Positions 26,241 through 35,471 of a DNA stretch of 64,000 nt are shown piece after piece (position 1 is the first letter of the stretch; each line of letters starts with the position of its first letter). The translations under genes and the position numbers were made by a program. The notes beneath the pieces are model-generated. The model was not told the DNA's origin. It worked only from the letters and a program-made list of their open reading frames with translations, and searched no databases. The stretch comes from Verrucomicrobiota bacterium (GTDB taxonomy: Bacteria; Verrucomicrobiota; Verrucomicrobiia; Chthoniobacterales; SZAS-18), in assembly GCA_018240025.1 (NCBI GenBank), contig JAFEGM010000004.1, positions 53,053 through 117,052 of the forward strand. Direction: 5' to 3'.

Positions 26241-27790
26241 AGGCCGGCTCCGTCACCAGCACGCTTTGGCGCACCTCGGTTTCGAGCTATCTGCGCACGC
26301 TCCTCCGCCTCGGCCTCGGGCTCGTCACGTTTCGCCTGCTTTTTCAGTCGCTCAGCCCGGAGGATTTCGGCTTCTGGGCGCTCCTCTGGAGCGTCTTCGG
26401 CTACGGCGTGCTGATCGACTTCGGCCTCGGCTTCGCCACCCAGAAACGCGTGGCCGAACTCGTGGCCCACGCGCGCTGGGACGAGCTGAGCCGCGTGCTC
26501 TCGACCGTGCTGGTCAGCTTCTGCGGGCTGGCGGTGGTCATCTTCGTGGCGGCGTGGTTCGGGACCGATTTCGCGCTTCGCCTGCTGAACGTCACGCCTG
26601 AGAACCTGCCGCGGTATCGCGACGTCACCCTCCTCTTTTTCGGCGGCATGGCGCTCGGCTTTCCGCTCGGACTCTTCCCCGAGATCCTGCGCGGCCTGCA
26701 GCGCGTCGAGACCGCCAATCTCGTGGCCAGCGTCTCGCTGGTGGCCAATTTCGTGCTCGTCGTCGCCGCCGTGCAGCTCGGCTGGGGACTGAAGGCGCTC
26801 GTGCCGATGGCCCTTGCCTGCACGCTCGGCCAGGACCTCGTCTGCGGTCTGCTCGCGCTGCGCCTGCTTCCCGAGGTGCGCCTGCGGCTGCGCCTGTTCG
26901 AGACACGGATCGCCCGGGAGACGATGCAGTTCTCGATCTTCGCCTACCTCATTACCGCAACCAACCTGATCCTCGGGAAGTCCGACCAGTTGGTGCTCGG
27001 CGCGATGCTCTCGGTGGCCAGCGTGGCGGTCTACACCGCCGGCGCGAAAGTCGCGGAGATCTTCGCCCTCGGCACCAAACAACTGCAGGAGACGCTCTCG
27101 CCCGCGGCCGCCAAAATGCAGGCCACCGGCGACACCGCCGGCCTGCGCGAATTGCTCCTGCAGGGCACGCGACTCAGCCTGCTGGTCGCGCTGCCGGCTT
27201 ACGCGCTCTTCGCCCTGCGCCTGCCGGAATTCATGCGTCTCCTGACCGGCTCCGGGTCTCTGCCCGACGACGCCTGGTGGACCGGCCAGCTGCTGCTCGC
27301 CTGGACGCTCAGCACGGTCGCCACGAATGCGGCCAGCAAGCGGATCTTCATCATGACCGGGCATGAACGCCGCCTGCTTTGGATCGGCGTGATCGAGGCC
27401 GTGGCCAATCTCGGCTGCACCATCGGCCTGCTCTGGCTCTATCCACGCGTCTCCAGCGCCGCGCTCGGTTCGCTCATCCCGGGCGCGCTGCTCGGCTGGC
27501 TCGTCATCTGGCCCTGGGCCGCGCGCGAGGCGGGCTCGACGTCCTTCGCGCTGTTCCAATTCGCGGTCCGGCCCGCATTGCTGGCCGCGGTGCCGGTGGC
27601 GCTGGTCCTGGGCGGACTCGGCTTCGTGCCGCATCCGAGCGCGATTCCGCCCACCCTCGTTTTCCTGGTCGAATGCGGCCTCGCCACCGCCGCCGGCCTC
27701 GCGGGCGTGGTCGCCTTCGGGCTTTCCCCGGAAGAGCGCGCCGCGCTGACGCGCCGACTTCGCCGCACCCCCGCCCCGTCCACGCCATGA
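26237..27790 (+). CDS. Wzx-type polysaccharide flippase
   Basis: 517 residues with about 12-14 hydrophobic helices through its length (for example FCGLAVVIFVAAWFG, VSLVANFVLVVAAVQLGW, LLVALPAYALFALRL). The N-terminal segment SSYLRTLLRLGLGLVTFRLL and the loop QRVETANLVASVS are typical of oligosaccharide flippases of the MOP superfamily. It would move the lipid-linked repeat unit to the periplasmic face. The matching Wzy-like polymerase is at 46568 outside this operon. ATGA-coupled on both sides. Confidence 0.88.
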   Translation: MKAGSVTSTLWRTSVSSYLRTLLRLGLGLVTFRLLFQSLSPEDFGFWALLWSVFGYGVLIDFGLGFATQKRVAELVAHARWDELSRVLSTVLVSFCGLAVVIFVAAWFGTDFALRLLNVTPENLPRYRDVTLLFFGGMALGFPLGLFPEILRGLQRVETANLVASVSLVANFVLVVAAVQLGWGLKALVPMALACTLGQDLVCGLLALRLLPEVRLRLRLFETRIARETMQFSIFAYLITATNLILGKSDQLVLGAMLSVASVAVYTAGAKVAEIFALGTKQLQETLSPAAAKMQATGDTAGLRELLLQGTRLSLLVALPAYALFALRLPEFMRLLTGSGSLPDDAWWTGQLLLAWTLSTVATNAASKRIFIMTGHERRLLWIGVIEAVANLGCTIGLLWLYPRVSSAALGSLIPGALLGWLVIWPWAAREAGSTSFALFQFAVRPALLAAVPVALVLGGLGFVPHPSAIPPTLVFLVECGLATAAGLAGVVAFGLSPEERAALTRRLRRTPAPSTP

Positions 27791-28668
27791 GCACGCCCGC
27801 CCTCAGCATCGCCGTCCGGTCCTTCAACGAAGCCTGGGCGCTCAAGGACACGCTGCCCGCCATCGCCGCGCAGGACTTCACGGACTGGGAGCTGATCGTC
27901 ATCGACTCCGGTTCGACCGACGGCTCGCAGGATCTCATCCGGGCCGCCCAGCCTGCGCATTTCATTCAGATCGAGCCGCACGAGTACAATCCGGGCCGGG
28001 TGATGAACCGGGCCATGCGTCTGGCCCGCGCCGACCGGGTCATCTTCCTCAACTCGGACGCCACTCCGCAGCATCGCGAATGGCTCTCGCGCCTGTCCGC
28101 GCCGCTGCTCGATCCGCAGGTCGCCGCGGTCTTCGGCCGGCAGATTCCGCGGACCGATTGCGAGGCGGTCTATGCCTGCGACTACGACCGCTGCTTCGGC
28201 CCGAAGCGCGAATCCGCCCGCTGGGATCACTTCTTCAGCATGGTCAGCAGCGGCCTGCGCAAGGATGTCTGGTCGCGCCGGGGTTTCGACGAGGCGCTGC
28301 AGCTTTCCGAGGACGACGAATACACGCGCTGGTGCCGCGCCCAGGGCTTCGAGGTCCTCTACGTGCCCGACGCCATCGTCATGCACTCGCACAACTACAC
28401 CCTGCCGCAGGCCTATAAGCGGAGCTTCGGCATGGCCCGGGACATCGGCTACGGCTGGCGCGGTCCCGCCACGCAGTGGACCTGGCTGCGCACGGTACTG
28501 CTCGGGACGCTGAGCGACCTGCGCCACGATGTCCGCTTTTGTGCCCGGCACGGCCGGCTGGGGGAATTGCCGCACGCCGTGCGGGTCCGCTGGCGTCAGC
28601 GGCAGGCCAAGCTGGATGGATTTCGCAAGGGCCTGGCCGAGCAAACCGCGACCCCGAAGGAGGCATGA
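27787..28668 (+). CDS. glycosyltransferase family 2 protein
   Basis: 293 residues, GT-A fold. LSIAVRSFNEAWALKDTLPA, then WELIVIDSGSTDGSQDLI, then VIFLNSDATPQHREWLSRL (DxD-like nucleotide site as NSDA), and FDEALQLSEDDEYTRWC, the ED acceptor motif. A short C-terminal amphipathic region follows. Typical inverting GT2 enzyme of surface polysaccharide synthesis, specificity unknown. The gene overlaps the flippase gene and the following GT4 gene by ATGA. Confidence 0.9.
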   Translation: MSTPALSIAVRSFNEAWALKDTLPAIAAQDFTDWELIVIDSGSTDGSQDLIRAAQPAHFIQIEPHEYNPGRVMNRAMRLARADRVIFLNSDATPQHREWLSRLSAPLLDPQVAAVFGRQIPRTDCEAVYACDYDRCFGPKRESARWDHFFSMVSSGLRKDVWSRRGFDEALQLSEDDEYTRWCRAQGFEVLYVPDAIVMHSHNYTLPQAYKRSFGMARDIGYGWRGPATQWTWLRTVLLGTLSDLRHDVRFCARHGRLGELPHAVRVRWRQRQAKLDGFRKGLAEQTATPKEA

Positions 28669-29933
28669 AGGTTCTCTTTCTCACGAATCTTTACGCGCCC
28701 CACCACATCGGCGGCTACGAGCTGATCGCCGGTACGGTCAGCGCCGGCCTGCGCCGCCGCGACCACGAAACGCGCGTCCTGACCTCCACGCACCGGGTGC
28801 CCGGCCGCGGCGAGGCCGAGGATGAATCGAGGGTCGAGCGCAGCCTCCGTCTGCACGGCATGGACGGGTATCCATGGCTCGGCATCCAGGCGGTGCGGGA
28901 GATCGAGCTGCACAACAACCGCGTCCTGCGCGCGACGCTGGCGGGATTCCAGCCGGACCTGGTACACGTCTTCAATCCGGCCGGGCTCTCCAAATCGCTG
29001 CTGCTCACGCTGCAACGCCTGGACTTGCCGACCGTCTACTTCGTCTCCGACCACTGGATCGTCCGCAACCTCGCGGCCGACGTCTGGCTGAACTGGTGGA
29101 ATCGCGACGAGGCCGGCGCCGCCCACCGCCTCCTCCGCGCGGCCTGGACCATGCTCGGCCGGCGCCGCGCCTGGGATACGCTCGCGCCGACCGACCCGAC
29201 TAGCGCGATCGAGTTCCGGCGGATCTACTTCTGCAGCCGCTATCTCCGCGAGGAAGCCGTGGCGAAGGGACACCGGGTCGGTCACGGCGAGGTCATCTAC
29301 AATTCCGCCGACACCGTCCGCTTCCACGGTCCGCCGCGCCGGGCCGACCAGCCGCTGCGCCGGCTCCTCTACGTCGGGCGGCTGCATCCAGACAAGGGCG
29401 TCCTGACGCTGCTCGAGGCGTTGGCGGCGGCGCGGGATCGGTGGCCCGGCGAGCTCACGCTCTGCGGCGGGGGCGCGGCGGACTTCGAGGCGCAGCTGCG
29501 TGCGCGGGTCGAGCGCGACGGATTGCCGGTCCACTTCCGCCGGGCCGGCGCAGACGAAATGCCGGAGGTCTATCGCAGTCACGACGCGCTCGCCTTCACC
29601 TCCGAATGGGGCGAGCCCTTCGCGCTCACGCCGCTCGAGGCGATGGCCTCGGGCCTGCCGGTGATCGGCACCACCACCGGCGGCAGCGCCGAGATCTTCC
29701 GCGACGGCGAGAACGCGCTCACCTATCCGGCGGGCGACGCCGCCGCCCTGTCCGCCTGCCTTCTGCGCCTGGCCGGAGACGACGCTCTCCGCGCCCGGCT
29801 GGCCGCGGACGGTCAAGCGGAAGTGGCCGCCCGCTTCGGCGAGGAACGCATGCTTGCCCAAGTCGCGGCCTACCTCGAAGCCTCCCCGGCGCACTGGCCC
29901 GCCCGCGGCCGGCAGAAAGGAGGTGCGGCATGA
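28665..29933 (+). CDS. glycosyltransferase family 4 protein
   Basis: 422 residues. N-terminal half: MKVLFLTNLYAPHHIGGYEL; donor half: RRLLYVGRLHPDKGVLTLLE and FTSEWGEPFALTPLEAMASG, the EX7E site. GT-B retaining enzyme expected to extend the lipid-linked repeat unit. Coupled to the GT2 gene upstream. The end of this gene contains AAAGGAGG 7 bp ahead of the next ATG, one of the few strong ribosome binding sites in the operon. Confidence 0.9.
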   Translation: MKVLFLTNLYAPHHIGGYELIAGTVSAGLRRRDHETRVLTSTHRVPGRGEAEDESRVERSLRLHGMDGYPWLGIQAVREIELHNNRVLRATLAGFQPDLVHVFNPAGLSKSLLLTLQRLDLPTVYFVSDHWIVRNLAADVWLNWWNRDEAGAAHRLLRAAWTMLGRRRAWDTLAPTDPTSAIEFRRIYFCSRYLREEAVAKGHRVGHGEVIYNSADTVRFHGPPRRADQPLRRLLYVGRLHPDKGVLTLLEALAAARDRWPGELTLCGGGAADFEAQLRARVERDGLPVHFRRAGADEMPEVYRSHDALAFTSEWGEPFALTPLEAMASGLPVIGTTTGGSAEIFRDGENALTYPAGDAAALSACLLRLAGDDALRARLAADGQAEVAARFGEERMLAQVAAYLEASPAHWPARGRQKGGAA

Positions 29934-31075
29934 GCGCAGGACGCTTCACCGTCGATGGCGATGCCGCTTTGGAGGCTCACCTCGCGAATGTCTGCACCGC
30001 CATGGCCGCCGAGGTCGAGGGCATCTTCGGATCGGAGGTGGAAGGCCTGCTGCTCGGCGGCGGCTACGGTCGCGGCGAAGGCGGGGTTCTGCGCACGCCG
30101 GCGGGAGATCGTCCCTACAACGACCTCGAGAGCTACATCTTCGTCCGCGGCAGCACGCTCCTGGCGGACCGCCGGCACCACGCGGCGCTGCACGCCGCCG
30201 CGGAGCGGCTGACTGCGCTGGCCGGGATCGAGGTCGAGTTCAAGCTCGTCAATCGCCGCAAGCTGCGCGGCGGCACGACCATGTTCTTCTACGATCTGGC
30301 CTGCGGACATCGGCGCCTGCTCGGTTCCGCGGATCTGCTGGCCGACTGCGCGCATCAGCAGAATGCCAGCGCCATTCCGCTCGATGAGGTCACCCGGCTG
30401 CTGTTGAATCGGTGCACGGGCCTGCTGCTGGCCGGCGACCGGCTGCGGGCGGAGCCCGTGACCTCGGCCGAGACCGACTTCGCCCAGCGCAATCTCGCCA
30501 AGGCGGAACTCGCGCTCGGCGATGTCGCCCTGGCGGCGCACGGCGAGTACCATTTCAGCTGCCGCACGCGGCACGAGCGGCTGGAGCGCTTCGCCGCCCA
30601 GGGCGTGCCCGGGCTGGCGGAAATCGTGCAAATGCATGGCAACGGCGTGGCCTTCAAACTGCATCCGCACGCGGCGTCCGCGACCGAAGCAGGCGCCATC
30701 CGCGAGCGTTGGGAAAAAATCCTGCCGACCGCGCGCGATCTTTGGTTCTGGCTCGAGGAGCGCCGTCTGGGCGCCTCCTTCGGCTCGGTGCGGGCCTACG
30801 CGCTGAGTCCGCTGAACAAGTGCCCGGAGACGCACGGTCTCAGGAATCGGCTGGTCAATGCCAAGGCGTTCGGGCCCCGCGCGGGCTTCGCGCCTTCGGG
30901 TCGAGGCCATCCGCGGGAGCGCCTGCTTTCCACGCTTCCGATCCTCCTCTGGGAGCCGGCGTTGCTGCAAGACGACGAAGTGCGCGCGTTCGTGGCAAGC
31001 CGCCTGCTAAGCCCGGGCTCTTCTCTTCCCGATGCTATCCGAGCCTACGAACGCCTCTGGCTGCGCTTTCGCTGA
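29930..31075 (+). CDS. nucleotidyltransferase-fold protein of unknown function
   Basis: 381 residues. Near residue 40 lies EGLLLGGGYGRGEGGVL, which resembles the GG-x-GRGE start of a pol-beta nucleotidyltransferase site. Acidic residues follow at DLESYIFVRG and at VEFKLVNRRK, suggesting Asp/Glu metal ligands. The rest is mostly helical with no further match. It could transfer a nucleotide or phosphate group, or be a glycan-modifying enzyme. Position amid glycosyltransferases suggests a role in polysaccharide synthesis; this is inference. ATGA overlap with the upstream gene and a strong Shine-Dalgarno. Confidence 0.55.
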   Translation: MSAGRFTVDGDAALEAHLANVCTAMAAEVEGIFGSEVEGLLLGGGYGRGEGGVLRTPAGDRPYNDLESYIFVRGSTLLADRRHHAALHAAAERLTALAGIEVEFKLVNRRKLRGGTTMFFYDLACGHRRLLGSADLLADCAHQQNASAIPLDEVTRLLLNRCTGLLLAGDRLRAEPVTSAETDFAQRNLAKAELALGDVALAAHGEYHFSCRTRHERLERFAAQGVPGLAEIVQMHGNGVAFKLHPHAASATEAGAIRERWEKILPTARDLWFWLEERRLGASFGSVRAYALSPLNKCPETHGLRNRLVNAKAFGPRAGFAPSGRGHPRERLLSTLPILLWEPALLQDDEVRAFVASRLLSPGSSLPDAIRAYERLWLRFR

Positions 31076-31082
31076 ATTTCCG

Positions 31083-31667
31083 ATGAACGCCGCCCCCGTC
31101 GCCGACCCCGCCCCGCCGCCCGCGGCCGCGAGCCAGTGGGGGTTGCTGCAGGCGGACGTCCGCCGCAATCTGCGCGACTACGAGCCCTGCTCGGGCCTGC
31201 GCCGGCTCGCGCTCTGCCTCACGCTGAACAGCATCCACGCGCTCGTGCTCCTCCGCCTCCAGCTCTGGTGCGCGGCCCACGGACTGCCCGGCATCTTCTT
31301 CAGCAAGCCACTCTTCTGGTTCTTCGGCATCGAGGTCGCCAACTCGGCACGCATCGGCCCGGGCCTGCGCCTGCCGCATCCGATGGGCATCATCATCGCG
31401 CCGAACACGACCATCGGAGCCAATTGCGATCTCTACGCCGACACCCGACTCGTGCTCGGTCATGGCAGCAAACGCGGTCCTACGCTCGGCGACGGCGTTT
31501 TCCTCGGCGACGGAGCCAAGGTGGTCGGCGGAGTCACGGTCGGCGCCGGCACCGTGGTCGGCGTTTCGTCGGTCGTGACCAAGGACCTGCCCGCCGACGT
31601 CACGGCGGTCGGCATTCCCGCCCGCGTCATTCGCCAGGGCCGGCCGGAACTTTCCCCCGAGGCATGA
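31083..31667 (+). CDS. serine acetyltransferase-like hexapeptide acyltransferase
   Basis: 194 residues. The N-terminal 85 residues are hydrophobic/helical, and the rest is a left-handed beta-helix: ANSARIGPGLRLPHPMGIII, then GVFLGDGAKVVGGVTVGAGT, then VVGVSSVVTKDLPADVTAVG. This matches the CysE/EpsC-type O-acetyltransferases found in EPS operons, with the catalytic His in LPHP. It probably acetylates a sugar of the repeat unit, though a housekeeping CysE role cannot be excluded. Starts 7 bp after the previous stop; ATGA with the next gene. Confidence 0.82.
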   Translation: MNAAPVADPAPPPAAASQWGLLQADVRRNLRDYEPCSGLRRLALCLTLNSIHALVLLRLQLWCAAHGLPGIFFSKPLFWFFGIEVANSARIGPGLRLPHPMGIIIAPNTTIGANCDLYADTRLVLGHGSKRGPTLGDGVFLGDGAKVVGGVTVGAGTVVGVSSVVTKDLPADVTAVGIPARVIRQGRPELSPEA

Positions 31668-32860
31668 AGATCCTCTCGCTCTATCCCACCGTGCCCTGGC
31701 CGCTCGACCGCGGCACGCACCAGCGGAGCTATCACCTGCTGCGCGCGCTCGGCGAGCGGCACGAAGTGGATGCCGTCATGCTGACCGAGGACGGCACCGA
31801 CGCCTCGCCGGAGCCGTTCGCTCCGTTCTGCCGGCAGGTCGAGTTCCTGCCCTTCCGGCATCCGCAATGGAAGACGCTCCTCGGCGGACGCCTGCTCGAT
31901 CCGCTGCCGTCGAATGTCGCGCATTGGGCCGATCCGGAAGTCGCGCGCCGACTGCAGGAGCGGATCGCACGCGAACGCTACGACCACATTCACCTCTGCG
32001 ACCTGATCCTCGCGCCCTACGTGCTCGGGTCCGGCGTGCCCTTCTCGGTCGATCGCTCGCGGGTCGATCTGCAATACCAATGGATGGAGCACCGCAGCCT
32101 GCAGCTCGGCTTCGGCACGCGTCTGCTGCGCTGGGAGAATTACGCCAAGCTGTGGTGGTTCGAACGCCGCATCGCCCGCGCGGCCGCCTTCGAGGTGGTC
32201 TGCGGCCCGGACGACGAGACGTTCCTCCGTCGGCACATCACCCGCCGGGGCCGCATCCATGTGGTCGGCAATGGGGTCGACCTCGGCTTCTTCCGGCCGG
32301 ATGCAGCCAGCGAGCCGCGCGACGCGGAGCCGACCGTCCTGTTCTGCGGGGCGATGGACTACAATCCGAACGTCGACGCGCTCGACTGGTTCTTCCGCGA
32401 GATCCACAGCGCCGTCCTCGCCCAGGTGCCGCAGCTGCGTGTGCTCATCGTCGGCAAGAATCCGGTGCCGGCGGTGCAGGCCCACGCGACGCGGCCCGGC
32501 GTGACGGTCACGGGCACAGTGCCCGACGTCCGCGCCTACTACCGCCGCGCCTGGGCGCAGATCGTGCCGCTGCGCATCGGCGGCGGCACGCGGCTGAAGA
32601 TCCCCGAGAGCATGGCCATGGGCACGCCCGTGGTCAGCACGCCGATCGGCGCGCAGGGGCTCGACCTGCAGCACGGCTCCGAAGCGCTGCTGGCGGAAAG
32701 CGCGGACGATTTCGCGCGCGAGACCATCCGCCTCCTGACCGACGCCAGCCTCCGCTCCGCCGTGGAAGCGACCGGCCGCGCCGCCGCGCAGGCCCGCTTT
32801 TCCTGGGCCCGCATGGGCGATCTGCTCTGCCAGGCCTTCTCCCCTCGCCCGCAGCCATGA
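31664..32860 (+). CDS. glycosyltransferase (GT4), possibly PEP-CTERM/EPS-associated type
   Basis: 398 residues. MKILSLYPTVPWPLDRGTHQ and RSYHLLRALGERHEVDAVML form the N-terminal GT-B half; the donor half has TVLFCGAMDYNPNVDALDWF and PLRIGGGTRLKIPESMAMGT. This pattern is that of GT4 proteins often labelled sugar transferase, PEP-CTERM/EpsH1 system associated (TIGR03087-like); I cannot confirm the subfamily by score. It would elongate the EPS repeat unit. Coupled to the acetyltransferase gene and to the WecG-STAS gene by ATGA overlaps. Confidence 0.85.
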   Translation: MKILSLYPTVPWPLDRGTHQRSYHLLRALGERHEVDAVMLTEDGTDASPEPFAPFCRQVEFLPFRHPQWKTLLGGRLLDPLPSNVAHWADPEVARRLQERIARERYDHIHLCDLILAPYVLGSGVPFSVDRSRVDLQYQWMEHRSLQLGFGTRLLRWENYAKLWWFERRIARAAAFEVVCGPDDETFLRRHITRRGRIHVVGNGVDLGFFRPDAASEPRDAEPTVLFCGAMDYNPNVDALDWFFREIHSAVLAQVPQLRVLIVGKNPVPAVQAHATRPGVTVTGTVPDVRAYYRRAWAQIVPLRIGGGTRLKIPESMAMGTPVVSTPIGAQGLDLQHGSEALLAESADDFARETIRLLTDASLRSAVEATGRAAAQARFSWARMGDLLCQAFSPRPQP

Positions 32861-34338
32861 ACGCCGCCGCCCCCGCTCCCGCGCTCGAATCCGGCCAGCC
32901 CATCGCCATGCTGGGCGTGCCGTTCGACAACGTCACCCGGCAGCAGGTCCTGGCGCGGGTGGATGCCATGGTGCAGTCGCGCCGGCCGCACTACATCGCG
33001 ACCGCCAACGTCGACTTCCTCGTGCAGGCGCTGGAGGACATCGAGCTGCGCCGCATCCTTTTCGATGCGGATCTCGTGGTCTGCGACGGCACTCCGCTGC
33101 TCTGGGCCTCGAGCTGGCTGGGCAATCCGCTCCCCGAGCGCGTGGCCGGCTCCGACCTCGTGCCGGTGCTGCTCGAAGTGGCCGCGCAGAAGGGATATCG
33201 CATCTTCTTTCTCGGCGGACGCGACGACATCGCGAAGAAGGCCGAGGCGAATCTCCGCACACGCTATCCCGGACTCGTGATCGCCGGCCGCTACAGCCCG
33301 CCGCTCGCGACCTTGCTGGAGATGGACCACGCCGACATCCGTCGCCGTATCCAGGATGCGCAGCCGGACATCGTGCTGGTTTCGTTCGGCTGCCCGAAGC
33401 AGGAGAAATGGATCGCCATGAACTACCGCGAGTCCGGCGTGCCGGTCTCGATGGGCGTGGGCGCCACCATCGATTTTCTGGCCGGCGCGGTCTCGCGCGC
33501 GCCAGTCTGGATGCAGCGGTCCGGTCTGGAATGGATCTATCGCCTGCTGCAGGAGCCCAAGCGTCTCGCCCGGCGCTACGGCCACGATCTGCGCGTCTTC
33601 GGCCTGGCCATCGTGCAGCAGTGGTGGCGCATGAAACAGCGGCCCGCGCGTGGCGCTGGCCCGGCTGTGCCATCCACGCCGGCTGCCACCCCGCCGGCCG
33701 AGGCGGCGGCCCCTGCGGGCATCTCCGTCCTGCGACTGCCGGAGCGCCTCGACGCCGCCGCGGTCAACACCGAGCGCGCGGCCTGGGAGGCGGTCGATCG
33801 CCGCTCCGGCCTCGTGCTCGATCTCAGCGGCACCACGTTCATCGACAGCACCGGCGTCGGCTTTCTCATGCGCCTGCGCCGCCGCGCCCGCGAGGAAGGC
33901 GTGGGCTTCGCGCTGGCCGCGCTGCAGCCGGCCGTGGCCCGGGCGCTGACCATGATGAAGCTGGCCGACTTCTTCCCCACGGCGGCGGACGTGGCGGCAG
34001 CCCGCGTGCTGCTCGCCCAGGCCGCGCCGGCCTCGGTGTCGAGCGCGGCCGCGCGGCAGCTGGCGCTGCACGGCGAGGTGACCTCGCTGACGCTCGCCTC
34101 CACCACGCAACCGGCCGAAGCGGGGCTCGCCGCGCTGCCAACGGGAGACGAATTCACCATCGACCTCGCGGGCGTGACCTTCATCGACAGCAGCGGCATC
34201 GGCGCACTCGTCCGTCTGCGGAAGCTCGCCACGCGCGGCGGAGTGCGGCTGCATTTCCGGAATGCGACCGAACCGGTGCGCAACGTCCTGCGCCTCACCC
34301 GCCTGACCGAGTACATCCTGGGAGGCCCGGCGACATGA
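32857..34338 (+). CDS. WecG/TagA/CpsF glycosyltransferase fused to two STAS domains
   Basis: 493 residues. Residues 15-255 are a WecG/TagA/CpsF (GT26) domain: IATANVDFLVQALEDIELRR, LVVCDGTPLLWASSWLG, RIFFLGGRDDIAKKAEANL, VLVSFGCPKQEKWIAMNY and MGVGATIDFLAGAVSRAP. A proline/alanine linker leads to two STAS domains at about 288-385 and 400-493. Their loops are TTFIDSTGVGFLMRL (Thr about 332 at the switch position) and VTFIDSSGIGALVRL (Ser about 446). Both are phosphorylatable in principle. The GT26 domain would transfer ManNAc-like or other sugars to a lipid-linked precursor. The fusion would let an RsbW/RsbU-like module act directly on a glycosyltransferase. ATGA-coupled both sides. Confidence 0.92.
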   Translation: MNAAAPAPALESGQPIAMLGVPFDNVTRQQVLARVDAMVQSRRPHYIATANVDFLVQALEDIELRRILFDADLVVCDGTPLLWASSWLGNPLPERVAGSDLVPVLLEVAAQKGYRIFFLGGRDDIAKKAEANLRTRYPGLVIAGRYSPPLATLLEMDHADIRRRIQDAQPDIVLVSFGCPKQEKWIAMNYRESGVPVSMGVGATIDFLAGAVSRAPVWMQRSGLEWIYRLLQEPKRLARRYGHDLRVFGLAIVQQWWRMKQRPARGAGPAVPSTPAATPPAEAAAPAGISVLRLPERLDAAAVNTERAAWEAVDRRSGLVLDLSGTTFIDSTGVGFLMRLRRRAREEGVGFALAALQPAVARALTMMKLADFFPTAADVAAARVLLAQAAPASVSSAAARQLALHGEVTSLTLASTTQPAEAGLAALPTGDEFTIDLAGVTFIDSSGIGALVRLRKLATRGGVRLHFRNATEPVRNVLRLTRLTEYILGGPAT

Positions 34339-35468
34339 GGATCGGCCTCACCACCTCCGTCATGCAGCGGGGCCGATCCGGCGTCGGCCAGTACATCCTG
34401 AGCCTGGCGCGGACGCTGGCCCAGCGCCCGGCCGACGGCCACGAGTTCGTCCTCTTTGTCCTGCGGGAGGATCTGCCGCTCTTCGATTTCGCCGCAGGCC
34501 GGCTCCAGCTCGAGGTCGTCGAGGAGGCGCAGCGCAGCGCGGTCCGCGACATCCTCTGGCATCACACCCAGCTGCCTGGACGGGCGCGGCGGCTCGGCCT
34601 GGACGTGGTCCACGTGCCCAGTTATCGCCGACTGACGGCCCGCGGCGACTACGCGCGCGTCGCCACCATTCACGATCTCGCGCCGTTTCGACTGGCCGGG
34701 AAATACGATTGGGCCCGCATGCTCTACGGCCAGCAGGTCGTGCCGCGGCTGGCCCGGCGACAGCATGCGGTCATCGCGGTGAGCGAAACCACCGCGGCTG
34801 ACATCCGTCATTTCCTCGGCGTCCGCGACGACCGGCTCTCGGTCATCCTCAACGGCATCGACCACACGCGCTTCCGCCCGGATCCGACGGCGACGCGCGA
34901 GGGCTCCTTCCTCTACGTCTCGCGTCTGGAGCATCCGGCGAAGAACCACGTCCGGCTGATCGAGGCGTTCGAGCAGTATCGGGCGGCCGGCGGCACGTGG
35001 GAGCTGCATCTGGCCGGCAGCGACTGGCACGGCGCGGAGGAGATCCACGCCCGCATCGCCCGCAGTCCCTGCGCCGGTGCGATCCGCCGGCTGGGCTTCG
35101 TGGCCGACGCCGATCTCCCGGGCCTCTACCAGCACGCCGGCGCCCTGGTCTATCCTTCGCTCTTCGAAGGTTTCGGCCTGCCGGTGGTCGAGGCCATGGC
35201 CTGCGCCTGCCCGGTGCTCTGCAGTACCCGCGGCTCGCTCGGCGAGGTCTCGGCCGACGCCGCGCGGCACATCGACCCCGAGGCGCCGGCCGACCTCGCC
35301 GCCGGCCTGCGCGCCCTGGCGGAGGACGAGGGCCTCCGCGCTGAACTGACAACCCGCGGGCTGCGCCGGGCGCAGGACTTCGCCTGGGAGCGGGCGGCGC
35401 AGCAATGCCTCGCGGTGTACGCCGCCGCCCTCGCCCGCGCACGGGGCAGGACAACCGCGGACGAGTAA
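34335..35468 (+). CDS. glycosyltransferase family 4 protein
   Basis: 377 residues, GT-B fold: MRIGLTTSVMQRGRSGVGQY, then HDLAPFRLAGKY, then FLYVSRLEHPAKNHVRLIEA, and YPSLFEGFGLPVVEAMACAC (EX7E). The class resembles mannosyl- or rhamnosyl-transferase-like GT4 enzymes that act in polysaccharide chains. Last glycosyltransferase of the long operon, with an ATGA overlap to the WecG-STAS gene and a 3-bp gap to the export gene. Confidence 0.9.
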   Translation: MRIGLTTSVMQRGRSGVGQYILSLARTLAQRPADGHEFVLFVLREDLPLFDFAAGRLQLEVVEEAQRSAVRDILWHHTQLPGRARRLGLDVVHVPSYRRLTARGDYARVATIHDLAPFRLAGKYDWARMLYGQQVVPRLARRQHAVIAVSETTAADIRHFLGVRDDRLSVILNGIDHTRFRPDPTATREGSFLYVSRLEHPAKNHVRLIEAFEQYRAAGGTWELHLAGSDWHGAEEIHARIARSPCAGAIRRLGFVADADLPGLYQHAGALVYPSLFEGFGLPVVEAMACACPVLCSTRGSLGEVSADAARHIDPEAPADLAAGLRALAEDEGLRAELTTRGLRRAQDFAWERAAQQCLAVYAAALARARGRTTADE

Positions 35469-35471
35469 TGT

